This document shows, piece after piece, positions 18,209 through 27,347 of a stretch of 64,000 bases of DNA. A program made the translations under genes and the position numbers. Position 1 is the stretch's first letter. The number at the start of each line of letters is the position of its first letter. Source of the stretch: CAKZNE01 sp964485405 (GTDB lineage Bacteria; Bacteroidota; Bacteroidia; Flavobacteriales; Schleiferiaceae). The notes under the pieces are model-generated. The model had not been told where the DNA came from. It saw only the letters and a list, made by a program, of their open reading frames with translations, and did no database searches. The stretch is taken from contig CAZAJG010000005.1 in NCBI GenBank assembly GCA_964485405.1, positions 76,022 through 140,021 on the forward strand, in the 5' to 3' direction.

Positions 18209-20842
18209 ATGACAAATTACAACGACTATTTGTCCTTCGTTGGTATTTCCATTACCCGAAGGATGTACACCATCTTTTTTCTAGGTATTCTTTTTTTTAA
18301 CCCTTTGGTTAAGAAGGCTCAGTGTTTTGAAGACGTAGTGTGCGATAACGTTGGAGCAAACTGGGATCATTCCCTTTGGGATCAGGAAATCCGATCGGCC
18401 GTTCGAATACTTGTAGATACCAAGGGCCTCAATACTTCCTGTTCTGGGGTATTATTAAACAATACTCAGAATGATAATGAGCTATACGTGTTAACCGCTT
18501 TTCATTGCCTTGATGCATCTCCAAGAGATGGGGTTTTAAGTCAACAAGAGATTGATGCGGTGAGACACTTTAGGTACTATTTTCATTATTATAATGAGAC
18601 TTGTAATGATCCCAACTCAACCAGGGCACCTATACAGCTGAATCAGAACCATGATGCCGAGTTGGTCTCATTTTGGGATGATACGGATTTTGCTCTGATT
18701 AAGTTGACGGAAACATTTGACTATTGTTCACCAGAGATGGAGAACCATCTTTTTTGGGCGGGATGGACACGTAGCTCCACTCCATATACGAGCGCTACCA
18801 ACCAAGTAGTTGGCTTAAATCATCCAACAGAATCGCAAGGCGGCTTACCACTCAAAGTGTGCGTTTACAATGATGATCCTGTGGTTCATGGGGCAAATCC
18901 ACTTATGTGGGAAATACCAGAGCTATGGGATTTAGGTGATGTGGTAGATGGTACTTCTGGGTCTCCGCTCTTTAATGATCAACACCTAGTAGTGGGCCAA
19001 CAAGTTAGCGGTAGTAGTTACCCTCCTTGCGATCCGGGTAGCTACCCGTTGGATTACAGCACCTACGGTCGCTTTGACCTTTCTTGGATAGGAGGAGGAA
19101 CGCCAGAAACACAGCTTAGAGCTTGGCTTTGCCCAGATTGTGATGGACAAACACCAGACCCTGTGAGTCTAGAAGGGATTGAATATATAGGCGGCTCAAA
19201 AGTGGGTGGAATTGGTTTTAGCTGCAACGATATTTCCTTTATCGTAAAAACAAAGCCGCTACCTGCTTGCTGTTGGGAAATAGAGGTGGATTTGAGCGGA
19301 AATGCCTGCATAAATGGAGTAAGAGTTTCTTTAGAAGGCTACAAAGAACAGATCATCACAACACATGAGTTGGTAGATGGAAAGTTGGTGTATCGATACT
19401 GCATTTCAGGTTCTGCTTCTGGGTTTGATGATATTCGGGTTACGATTTTAGGAACCAACAATTCTCCAATATGTCCAGAAGAGACATTCTCTTTGGTAGA
19501 TGAAGGTTTAACTTGTGATGCTTGTGGCTGTCATAACACTTATGATATTAGCTTTGAGAAAGCTGGAAATTCATCAAACCCAGGAGAAGAGGGATGGTGC
19601 TGTTACATACCAACCTTAGAAAAACTGGATGACTACGGTTGTGATATTTATGGTGCTGATATTGAGGGAATAAACTATACAGGTGTTTATAGTGCAAACC
19701 CTTTGCTGATAAATGTAGGCGATAAACTGGTGCTACCAGAAATATGTGCTCCTGCTTCCTTTATTGAGGATTCACCTATTGGGCTTCAGTTATTCGATGC
19801 TGGCGATTCTCAGGATAGTGGAGATGAGCCAATTTGTGAGGTTTTTGGCAGTATGGAGACCTGCTGTTCATGTGATTTAAACTACAATATGGAGATTATC
19901 ACCACAAACTCCAATCCGGATGAATGTTGTTTTAGAGTAAATGCTACATGGGTAGGTAGCGATCAGAGTTGTCAGCCTAAAAGTGTGCTTCTGTATGACG
20001 ACCAAGGGGTTTATACCGGAAATTCATCCTCCGTAGTAGCAGGAGTTGGATTTGTAAGTTTTCAGAATATCTGCATCAATCGCAACGATTTTCCAAAATC
20101 ATACGAGCTAAGGTTTTTTGAAGAGTTTATTGTAGATCCTCAAGACCTTCCAGAGCCTATGTGTAGCCTTTATCCGGAGTTTACCCCATGCGACTTTGAC
20201 TGCTGCTCTTTATATGATTTGCAAACGGTGGAGTACTATACGTTTGATCCAGTATCTGGAATCTCACAAAATTGTGTGGATTTAATCATTAATCAAAGCC
20301 AGGTTGTACCCGGTTGTGAGATAACAAATGTGGAGATTATTGATGAAAATGGAATTTCTACAATTCACCCTTGGTCTGGAGGATCCATTAATTTATGTTG
20401 TGCACCAGGCGGCACTCCTTTTTTTGGGCGAACATGGCAATTTGTGCTACATGGCAACAACGGTCCTTTGGTAAATCCTTTTACAGGAGAATTATGTGTA
20501 GAGAGCCTATTTTTTGGCTGTGGCATCTTGTTCAGTGGAAAACGGGAGGAGAATCAAAACGCGATGCGTACTTTGAAAAACGAGATAGAATATGCTCAGG
20601 TTTATCCAAACCCAGCGAAAAACACAGCTGTAGTGGAGTTCGCATTACGAATGGACGAAAACATGAGTTTAAAGGTTATGGATGGAAAGGGAGCTTTAGT
20701 GAAGGAGCTTGGGGGTATCCCGGCACAAGGAGGTATAAATCAAGTGACTCTAAAAACGAGTGACTGGGAAGATGGTGTTTATATAATAATCATGAACGTT
20801 GGAAATAGAAAGCAGAGTTTACCGCTTATTATCCAGCATTAA
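18209..20842 (+). CDS. T9SS-sorted trypsin-like serine protease with Cys-rich modules
   Basis: An 877-residue secreted protease. The triad of the chymotrypsin fold is visible as H99 in LTAFHC, D160 in DTDFALIKL and S250 in GTSGSPLF. Residues of about 310-780 contain several Cys-rich modules with paired cysteines (ACCWEIEVDLSGNAC, GWCCYIP, DECCFRV). The C-terminus (about 800-877) is a type A T9SS sorting domain (YAQVYPNPAKNT, WEDGVYIIIMN). The start is uncertain. ATG 18209 places 18 polar residues before the signal peptide; ATG 18263 (residue 19, preceded by CGAAGG) begins directly with the hydrophobic signal and may be the true start. It converges with the propeller gene across a strong hairpin terminator. 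Confidence 0.88.
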   Translation: MTNYNDYLSFVGISITRRMYTIFFLGILFFNPLVKKAQCFEDVVCDNVGANWDHSLWDQEIRSAVRILVDTKGLNTSCSGVLLNNTQNDNELYVLTAFHCLDASPRDGVLSQQEIDAVRHFRYYFHYYNETCNDPNSTRAPIQLNQNHDAELVSFWDDTDFALIKLTETFDYCSPEMENHLFWAGWTRSSTPYTSATNQVVGLNHPTESQGGLPLKVCVYNDDPVVHGANPLMWEIPELWDLGDVVDGTSGSPLFNDQHLVVGQQVSGSSYPPCDPGSYPLDYSTYGRFDLSWIGGGTPETQLRAWLCPDCDGQTPDPVSLEGIEYIGGSKVGGIGFSCNDISFIVKTKPLPACCWEIEVDLSGNACINGVRVSLEGYKEQIITTHELVDGKLVYRYCISGSASGFDDIRVTILGTNNSPICPEETFSLVDEGLTCDACGCHNTYDISFEKAGNSSNPGEEGWCCYIPTLEKLDDYGCDIYGADIEGINYTGVYSANPLLINVGDKLVLPEICAPASFIEDSPIGLQLFDAGDSQDSGDEPICEVFGSMETCCSCDLNYNMEIITTNSNPDECCFRVNATWVGSDQSCQPKSVLLYDDQGVYTGNSSSVVAGVGFVSFQNICINRNDFPKSYELRFFEEFIVDPQDLPEPMCSLYPEFTPCDFDCCSLYDLQTVEYYTFDPVSGISQNCVDLIINQSQVVPGCEITNVEIIDENGISTIHPWSGGSINLCCAPGGTPFFGRTWQFVLHGNNGPLVNPFTGELCVESLFFGCGILFSGKREENQNAMRTLKNEIEYAQVYPNPAKNTAVVEFALRMDENMSLKVMDGKGALVKELGGIPAQGGINQVTLKTSDWEDGVYIIIMNVGNRKQSLPLIIQH

Positions 20843-20862
20843 TTGTAATTGGGATATACAAC

Positions 20863-20894
20863 AAAAAAGGGCGCTACTAGCGCCCTTTTATTTT
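20863..20894. terminator. Bidirectional rho-independent terminator
   Basis: GGGCGCT-ACT-AGCGCCC is a perfect 7-bp GC-rich stem (20869-20885), flanked by six A on the left and a T-rich run on the right. It can therefore stop transcription from both sides, and it sits between two converging T9SS genes. Confidence 0.9.
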
Positions 20895-20908
20895 TCAGCA
20901 AATTACTG

Positions 20909-23900
20909 TTATTGTATAACGAATGTTTGTCTCAAATTCACGTTTTCGCCTTCTACAGACATTACATACACTCCAGCTGGTAGTTTGGAAACATCTGCCT
21001 TATCCGTAAGCTTAGTGCTTCTTTCAAGGGCTTTTACAAGCACTTTTTGTCCAATACTATTGGTAATGATCAGTTCAGCTTCAGGTGCGCTTTGTGTTTC
21101 TAATTCAATAGTGATTTCATCTGTTGCCGGATTTGGATAAAGATCAAAACGGATGGCGTTGTTAAACTCGTCCAAACCAATATTGAAGGTAAAGTCATCG
21201 GATTCCGTTCTACAGCCAATTCCACTAACGGCCTCAACAGAATAGGTGCCTGAAACTGTTGGAGTATATGAGATGGAATTAGCTCCAAGTATAGCCGAAC
21301 CATTTCTGTACCACTGATAGCTTGAACCCGTTTGAGAAGCAACCAAGTCACTTCCTTGTATAGAAATAGTAGGTTGTGTGGGGTTGGCTTGTACCGTTAT
21401 GGTAGTAGGAACGCTTACCGGAGGGCAATTCCCTGCTGTAAAAGTGTAAGTAATATTATGTGTGCCAATTCCTGCACTATCTGGAAAGAAGTAATTGGAT
21501 CGGACTCCGGTTCCAGAGAAAGTACCACCCGCGGGTGTTCCAAAGTTTAGGAAGAATGAATTTTCATCCTCACAAACATCTGGAATCGTGTTAATGGCAA
21601 CTGTTGGAGGAGCATCTACCATAATCAATGCTTGATCTTGATACATGCAACCATTTGCATCGGTATACTCATAGGTAACAAAGTGATTTCCAGCTCCAGA
21701 AACGGATGGATCAAAACTGCCATTATTTATGGCAAAACCTGTAAAAGTTCCACCTGGAGGTGTAGCACTTAAAGTTACCACAGCATCTTGAGTACAGAGG
21801 TTTCCAGGTGCATTAATTTGTAAACTAACTGGAGCATAAATGTTGGCCACAATAGTATCTGATACAAGAAGTTGTGGATAAGCACAAGCTTCGCTAGATT
21901 GAACAATGGTATAAATTTCATCACCATTTGCAAGGCCAGTAAACTCTCTATAATTACTGCTTCCAGATCCAATTAGAGAACCATTTAAGTACCATTCAAA
22001 AACAGGGCTAACTCCAGCGTTTAGGGCACTAGCTGTTACCTTAAGAGTGTCAGAGTTACAAAGGGGAGTAGCATTTGTAGTAAGGCTCACTTCAACGGTA
22101 TCTGCCGGGTCAATAGTGATATATGACATTTTAGTAATGGAATCTGAGCCAATCGCATTAAGCACTTTTAACTTAACCGCATAGGTTCCTGCGCTGGCAT
22201 AATTCACAGAAGGGTTTTGCGATGTAGATGTAGCCGGTGTACCTCCGGTAAAAGTCCACTCATAAGCAGATGGAGAACCATAGGTTTGATCTGTAAAGTT
22301 TACTGGCGTTAAGGCACAAGCCATTTGCGGCCCGCTAAAACCAGCGGTAGGAGCGGTATTAGGCTTTCCGGTTATTTGAATGTTATCAATAAACATATTA
22401 TTTCCGCTATTGCTTACCGATTGGAACATAATACGAACGCCTTCTACATTGGCGTAAGCCGATAGATCAATTTCCCCACAAGATCCAAACCCGGGGTTGC
22501 CACACCAATCTGCACTTGTTGAAGGAGAGAAAATGAAGTTAGTAGGAGTGTTGGTGATGAAGTTGTTTGTTCCATCCTCACCATAGGCTTGTAACAATAC
22601 CCAATTGTCTGAGCAGTTTGTGGCAATATATACTTTTAGACTATCGTCACTAGTGGCATTTCTACCCGAGTAAGCATAATCAAAGGAGAGCTTAGTAGAA
22701 TCGTGACCTCGAAAATCTAAGTTCGGAGTGATGATATTAAAAGGGCCTGCTGCATTGTAGAATAAATCCGCTTTTAAAGCGTACATTCCCTGGTTATTGC
22801 CACCTATCTGTTCTCTAGCCCATTGTGCATCCGATATATTGCCCAAGTCCCATTTATCCAAACTATTGGAAGCTTCAAAGTCTTCAGAAAAAGGCAACGG
22901 AAAACCACCAATAGCCACCGCTGAAATAAGGGTTGATGTGGATGAACCTTGAGCATTGGACACATTCAATGTAATGTCATAAATACCTGATTGAGTAAAT
23001 ACGATTTGTGGGTTTTGCGAATTGGCACTCGTGCCATTCACAAAAGTGATGTTATTAGGAGAAACACTCCAGCTCCAAGAAGTTGCCTTATAAAAAGAGT
23101 CGTCCATTAAAGTAACCGTATCTCCATCACACACTGCGTGTGGTACATTGAAGGCTGCTAAAGGTTCAACGATGTCTGAATATAAAGGCGATTGCCATGT
23201 TCCTCTGCCATAAGTCCCAGCCTTTAGTTTTCTGTCTACATAATTTATTTCCAGATCGTTAACAATAACATTGGGAAGGTCAGAATTAAATGGTATCCAT
23301 TGATTTAGGTTAACATCTTTGTAAAAAACACCTAAGTCTGTACCTACATACATACCCATCGCTTTATTGTTTTGAATAGCAATAGTGTTTGCAGGAACGT
23401 TAGGAAGGTTTAATGAAATATTTGACCAAGTAAGTCCACCATCCTTAGATTCATATACTTTCTGATTGTTGCTATACCCACTGTGCGTAATAAACACATG
23501 AAGAGGATCATCTGGAGCAACTGTAATTTGAGTAATGCTTCTGGAGCTTACTACATTTGAGGATAGATTGGTAAATGCACTTCCGTAATTATCACTTCTC
23601 CACAGGTCATTTCCTTCAGAAATGTAAATAACATTCGTTTGTGATGGGGAAATGGCAATCTGATCCATATTACTTCCTCCTGTTAAGTTAGCTGGGCTCA
23701 CTGCGGTAAAGCTGTTTCCCGCATCAAAAGAACGGTAAAGTCGAGTGTAACCGATGTAGAGCGTATCTGGATGAAGAGGATCTACGCGAATGGGCGTAAC
23801 CCATGCACCGGTTCCTCTTATGCCATTGGGTAAACCAAAGGACGCATTAAAAGAATTCCCTCTATTGTTCGATTTTCTAAAGTTTCCATATTGAGAAGAG

Positions 23901-25441
23901 CCATACATCACATTGGGGTTGCTAGGATCTAGCGCACAATCCATTCCATCGCCCCCTAAAACACGATACCAAGTACCGTTATCGTATAGGTGAGACCCAT
24001 TATCTTGAGCCCCTGCTATTATGAGTGTAGTATCTATACTCGTGGCGCTGATTCTGTAATACTGAGTGATGTTCATTCCATCATTTAGGGAAATCCAACT
24101 TGTTCCGTTGCTATTTCTTCGGTAAACTCCTCCATCGGTTCCAGAGTATATGGCACTTCCATCATCTAAAAATTCTAGGTCATGAATATCTGCATGAACA
24201 TATGGCGCACCACCGCCACCAAACCAGTGTCCGTTTAAGCTCCAGCTTGAACCTCCATTGTTGGATCTCCAAATGTTTACTCCACCTACATAAAGTTGAT
24301 CTTTATCGGTTGGGTTTACGGCTAAAGCAAGGTCGTACCAAGCCTGGCCGCCAGCGTCACTCCCAGTTGTACTCCATCCCAATAAGTTTGGAGTGCTAGA
24401 ACGTTGAGTCCAGCTCACACCTTCATCTGTGGAGCGATAAACTGCCAAGAAACCATTTTGATTATTTGCTAAAAGTGCGTACACATAACTGTCATCGTCT
24501 GCCGTTACGGCTAACTCAATTCTACGAGCCCCATTAGAAGGCAAACCTGCATTATTTAAAAGCGTCCAGGTAATACCATTGTTGGTACTTTTATAAACAT
24601 CTGAGCTATTAAATACAATGGATGAAACGTATAAGATATCTGGGTTTCCAGGTTTTTGAACCACTTCATTGAAAACTCCAGATTGTACTAAAGTCCAGTT
24701 TGCGCCTGCATCTGTACTGCGGTAAATACCACTTCGTGTGGAAGCAATAACTACGCTGGTGCTATTGGGGTTAATGTAAAGGTCACTGATTCTAGTTTGC
24801 TGCGTAACGTTGAAGCTTAAACCTGTAGGATTCCAAGTTTGACCACCATCTGTTGTTTTGAGCACACCGTAGCTATAGGTGTCACCCGCATCTCTATCGC
24901 CAGTAGCCATGTACATGATCTGAGTATTGGTAGGGTCTATGGCTAAATCTGAAACACCTAAGTTGGGAAGTAAATCTGTATTTGTACTCCAGCTTGTACC
25001 TCCATCGGTGCTTTTCCATAAGCCTCCTGCAGGGGTACATGCCCAAACGGTTTGCGCATTAGTAGGATCAAAAACAATACGATTTACTCTTCCTACGCCA
25101 CCAAGAGGATCTCCATTAAAAGGACCTACAGGTTTCCATTGACCAAGATTTGTATTGGCCTGGGCCTGACTCACACTAGAAAATTGAGTAGCTAAAATAG
25201 ATGGGTTGGGTCTTTCACCGTCAGGGAAAACACGTTCTTCAGTAAACGCCTCCCAACGTCTAAACTGTTTATACCCCTTGCCTTTTTCCATTTCTCGCCC
25301 TTCCCAGGCATTGTTAAAGCTCTGTTGAACTTGGTAGAAATTGACATTGGGATCTTGCATCTGCTCAATCCAATCTGCATTTTGAGCGGTAGTTAAACCG
25401 AAAAAAAGGACAGAAAGAGTCGCAGAAAAAAAGTATTTCAT
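20909..25441 (-). CDS. Giant T9SS-sorted beta-propeller/PKD protein (1510 aa)
   Basis: Signal peptide at residues 1-19 (ending TTAQ). A long propeller region with Asp-box-like blades follows (LWKSTDGGTSWS, LKTTDGGQTWNP, IYRSTDAGANWT, VYESKDGGLTWS) to about residue 780. After it come a PKD domain (DDSFYKATSWSWSV), a MAM/jelly-roll-like segment (FSEDFEASNSLDKWD), a second PKD domain (AYEWTFTGGTPATST), Ig-like modules and a type A T9SS sorting domain (FDLYPNPATDEITIE, LPAGVYVMSVEG). It shares the overall plan and many local motifs with the 1043-residue protein at 14412, so the two are paralogues. Role at the cell surface is unknown. Confidence 0.88.
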   Translation of the reverse strand: MKYFFSATLSVLFFGLTTAQNADWIEQMQDPNVNFYQVQQSFNNAWEGREMEKGKGYKQFRRWEAFTEERVFPDGERPNPSILATQFSSVSQAQANTNLGQWKPVGPFNGDPLGGVGRVNRIVFDPTNAQTVWACTPAGGLWKSTDGGTSWSTNTDLLPNLGVSDLAIDPTNTQIMYMATGDRDAGDTYSYGVLKTTDGGQTWNPTGLSFNVTQQTRISDLYINPNSTSVVIASTRSGIYRSTDAGANWTLVQSGVFNEVVQKPGNPDILYVSSIVFNSSDVYKSTNNGITWTLLNNAGLPSNGARRIELAVTADDDSYVYALLANNQNGFLAVYRSTDEGVSWTQRSSTPNLLGWSTTGSDAGGQAWYDLALAVNPTDKDQLYVGGVNIWRSNNGGSSWSLNGHWFGGGGAPYVHADIHDLEFLDDGSAIYSGTDGGVYRRNSNGTSWISLNDGMNITQYYRISATSIDTTLIIAGAQDNGSHLYDNGTWYRVLGGDGMDCALDPSNPNVMYGSSQYGNFRKSNNRGNSFNASFGLPNGIRGTGAWVTPIRVDPLHPDTLYIGYTRLYRSFDAGNSFTAVSPANLTGGSNMDQIAISPSQTNVIYISEGNDLWRSDNYGSAFTNLSSNVVSSRSITQITVAPDDPLHVFITHSGYSNNQKVYESKDGGLTWSNISLNLPNVPANTIAIQNNKAMGMYVGTDLGVFYKDVNLNQWIPFNSDLPNVIVNDLEINYVDRKLKAGTYGRGTWQSPLYSDIVEPLAAFNVPHAVCDGDTVTLMDDSFYKATSWSWSVSPNNITFVNGTSANSQNPQIVFTQSGIYDITLNVSNAQGSSTSTLISAVAIGGFPLPFSEDFEASNSLDKWDLGNISDAQWAREQIGGNNQGMYALKADLFYNAAGPFNIITPNLDFRGHDSTKLSFDYAYSGRNATSDDSLKVYIATNCSDNWVLLQAYGEDGTNNFITNTPTNFIFSPSTSADWCGNPGFGSCGEIDLSAYANVEGVRIMFQSVSNSGNNMFIDNIQITGKPNTAPTAGFSGPQMACALTPVNFTDQTYGSPSAYEWTFTGGTPATSTSQNPSVNYASAGTYAVKLKVLNAIGSDSITKMSYITIDPADTVEVSLTTNATPLCNSDTLKVTASALNAGVSPVFEWYLNGSLIGSGSSNYREFTGLANGDEIYTIVQSSEACAYPQLLVSDTIVANIYAPVSLQINAPGNLCTQDAVVTLSATPPGGTFTGFAINNGSFDPSVSGAGNHFVTYEYTDANGCMYQDQALIMVDAPPTVAINTIPDVCEDENSFFLNFGTPAGGTFSGTGVRSNYFFPDSAGIGTHNITYTFTAGNCPPVSVPTTITVQANPTQPTISIQGSDLVASQTGSSYQWYRNGSAILGANSISYTPTVSGTYSVEAVSGIGCRTESDDFTFNIGLDEFNNAIRFDLYPNPATDEITIELETQSAPEAELIITNSIGQKVLVKALERSTKLTDKADVSKLPAGVYVMSVEGENVNLRQTFVIQ

Positions 25442-25571
25442 AATCGATTAGATAAAAATTTATATAGGTCGCTTAAACTTTTCAAGTTAAGCTAGCATTT
25501 TAGGGACGTTAAATATACGTAAAGCAGGGTTTTAACACTTGTCGTATAACCGACTCAAATGTGCTAATAGA

Positions 25572-27347
25572 CTAAGCTGAAAACTCGATGAGTTTTCTTC
25601 GGTATACAGAGAAGAGCTTTGATTTAGAAACAAAACCAATGTATTTACCTTCTTGAGCAACGGGTAAATTCCAAGCTCCGGAGGTTTGAAATTTTTGCAT
25701 GACCTGGTTCATAGGCTCTCCTTTTTGGATAATAGCAGGAGGGGCAATCATTAATTCAGATACAATAGTTTCATCGTACAGGCTTTGATCAAACATGATG
25801 TGTCTGAAGTGATCTAAGCTTAACATGCCCATGAGTTGATGTTCATTATCTACCACCGGAAATAGATTTCGCTTGCTGGAACCTACAATTTTAACAAGCT
25901 CCCGTAAAGTCATAGATGGCTGAATGGGCGTAAAATCCGTTTCAATAACCTTGTCAATGTTTAACAGGGTGAGTATAGCCTGATCCTTATCGTGAGTAAT
26001 CAATTCGCCTCGTTTGGCAAGCTGCAGTGTGTAGATAGAATGGGGCATAAACTTACGCGTTACCAAAAAGGAGATGGCCGAAACAAGCATGAGCGGAATA
26101 AACAACTCATAACCTCCGGTAATTTCAGCGATCATAAATATGGCGGTTAAAGGAGCATGCAGAACTCCTGCCATTAAACCCGCCATTCCTACTAAGGTGT
26201 AGTTGGACGTAGAAAGATTGACCCAATTGAATTGATTGACGAAACTGGAAAAGACATAGCCAAATGAAGCGCCTATAAATAGGGATGGAGCAAAAACACC
26301 ACCAACACCACCACCGCCCAAGGTAAAAGTGGTAGCAAATACTTTAAAAAGTACTAAGCCTACAAGGAGTATCAATATGAGATAATCGCTTGTAGCATAA
26401 TCGTATAAGAAACTCCGTTCTATAACTCCTTCTATGTTACCATCTAAGAGATTGTTGATAGTTTCATAACCTTCTCCATACAGAGGAGGAATTAAAAAAA
26501 TCAGTAAACCCAATAGCCCACCTCCAAGTAATACTTTAAACCACCTCTTCTTTAAGCCACTAAAGTAATTGTCGAAAAAGAGATAAACACGGTTAAAATA
26601 AAGGGATACAAAGGCGCATAAAACGCCAAGTAGAACATAAAACGGAACATCCGCCACCTCAAAAGGGGAGATGTACTTAAAGTGGAATAGATAGTCGTTT
26701 CCCTGAATAAAAATGGAGGTAACTGCTCCAGAAACTGAGGCGAGTAATAAGGGGATGAGCGAGCCAAATGTGAGATCCAGACTAAAGATTTCGATGGTAA
26801 AAATGATGGCGGCAATAGGGGCGTTAAAAATGGAGGAGATGGCTGCAGCCGATGCGCAAGACATCAGCACAATCCTCGACTTAAAGTTAATATGCATCAT
26901 TCGCCCCAAATTGGAGCCAATGGCCGAACCTGTGCTTACAGAAGGACCTTCCAGTCCCACAGACCCGCCAAAACCCACAGTAAAAATACTGGTAAAGATG
27001 GATCCAAACATTCGATGGGGTTTAAGTATTCCATTTCTTTTAGAAATAGAGTATAAAACAGCTGGAACCCCTTCTCCAACTGGCTTGTTAATGATTCTTT
27101 TTACCAATAAGGTGAGCAGAATACCAATAATGGGAAAGACAAAATAATATGGATTGTAATACTCGGTAAAATAGCCATTAGAGACTTGCTCTTGGATAAA
27201 GTGCGTAACATTTTTTAGCGTAACCGCTACCAATCCAGTTACAAAACCTACAAATACGCTAAGTATAAGTATAAACTGCCTTTGAGGGATGTGTCTAGCC
27301 CTCCAGATTAAAAACTTAGCCAGCAGGCTGTCGGGCTTATTAGGCAT
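25572..27347 (-). CDS. ClC-family chloride channel/transporter with two CBS domains
   Basis: Inner-membrane anion channel or H+/Cl- antiporter, 591 residues from the chosen start. The ClC selectivity motifs are present: GEGVPAV, GLEGPSV with the gating glutamate, and GGVFAPSLF. A C-terminal pair of CBS domains (MTLRELVKIVGSSKRNLFPVVD... and ...PMNQVMQKFQTSGAWNLPV) probably binds adenine nucleotides. I chose ATG 27347, which overlaps the aspS stop by 8 bp. The frame stays open to ATGs at 27380 and 27416, but those would place the N-terminus deep inside aspS. It follows aspS on the same strand and is probably cotranscribed. Confidence 0.92.
   Translation of the reverse strand: MPNKPDSLLAKFLIWRARHIPQRQFILILSVFVGFVTGLVAVTLKNVTHFIQEQVSNGYFTEYYNPYYFVFPIIGILLTLLVKRIINKPVGEGVPAVLYSISKRNGILKPHRMFGSIFTSIFTVGFGGSVGLEGPSVSTGSAIGSNLGRMMHINFKSRIVLMSCASAAAISSIFNAPIAAIIFTIEIFSLDLTFGSLIPLLLASVSGAVTSIFIQGNDYLFHFKYISPFEVADVPFYVLLGVLCAFVSLYFNRVYLFFDNYFSGLKKRWFKVLLGGGLLGLLIFLIPPLYGEGYETINNLLDGNIEGVIERSFLYDYATSDYLILILLVGLVLFKVFATTFTLGGGGVGGVFAPSLFIGASFGYVFSSFVNQFNWVNLSTSNYTLVGMAGLMAGVLHAPLTAIFMIAEITGGYELFIPLMLVSAISFLVTRKFMPHSIYTLQLAKRGELITHDKDQAILTLLNIDKVIETDFTPIQPSMTLRELVKIVGSSKRNLFPVVDNEHQLMGMLSLDHFRHIMFDQSLYDETIVSELMIAPPAIIQKGEPMNQVMQKFQTSGAWNLPVAQEGKYIGFVSKSKLFSVYRRKLIEFSA

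Noticed and set aside
25442..25571. Hairpin GCTTAAACTT...AAGTTAAGC between the giant T9SS gene and the ClC gene
   Set aside because: It has no T run in the direction of the ClC gene and the stem is imperfect, so I do not call a terminator.
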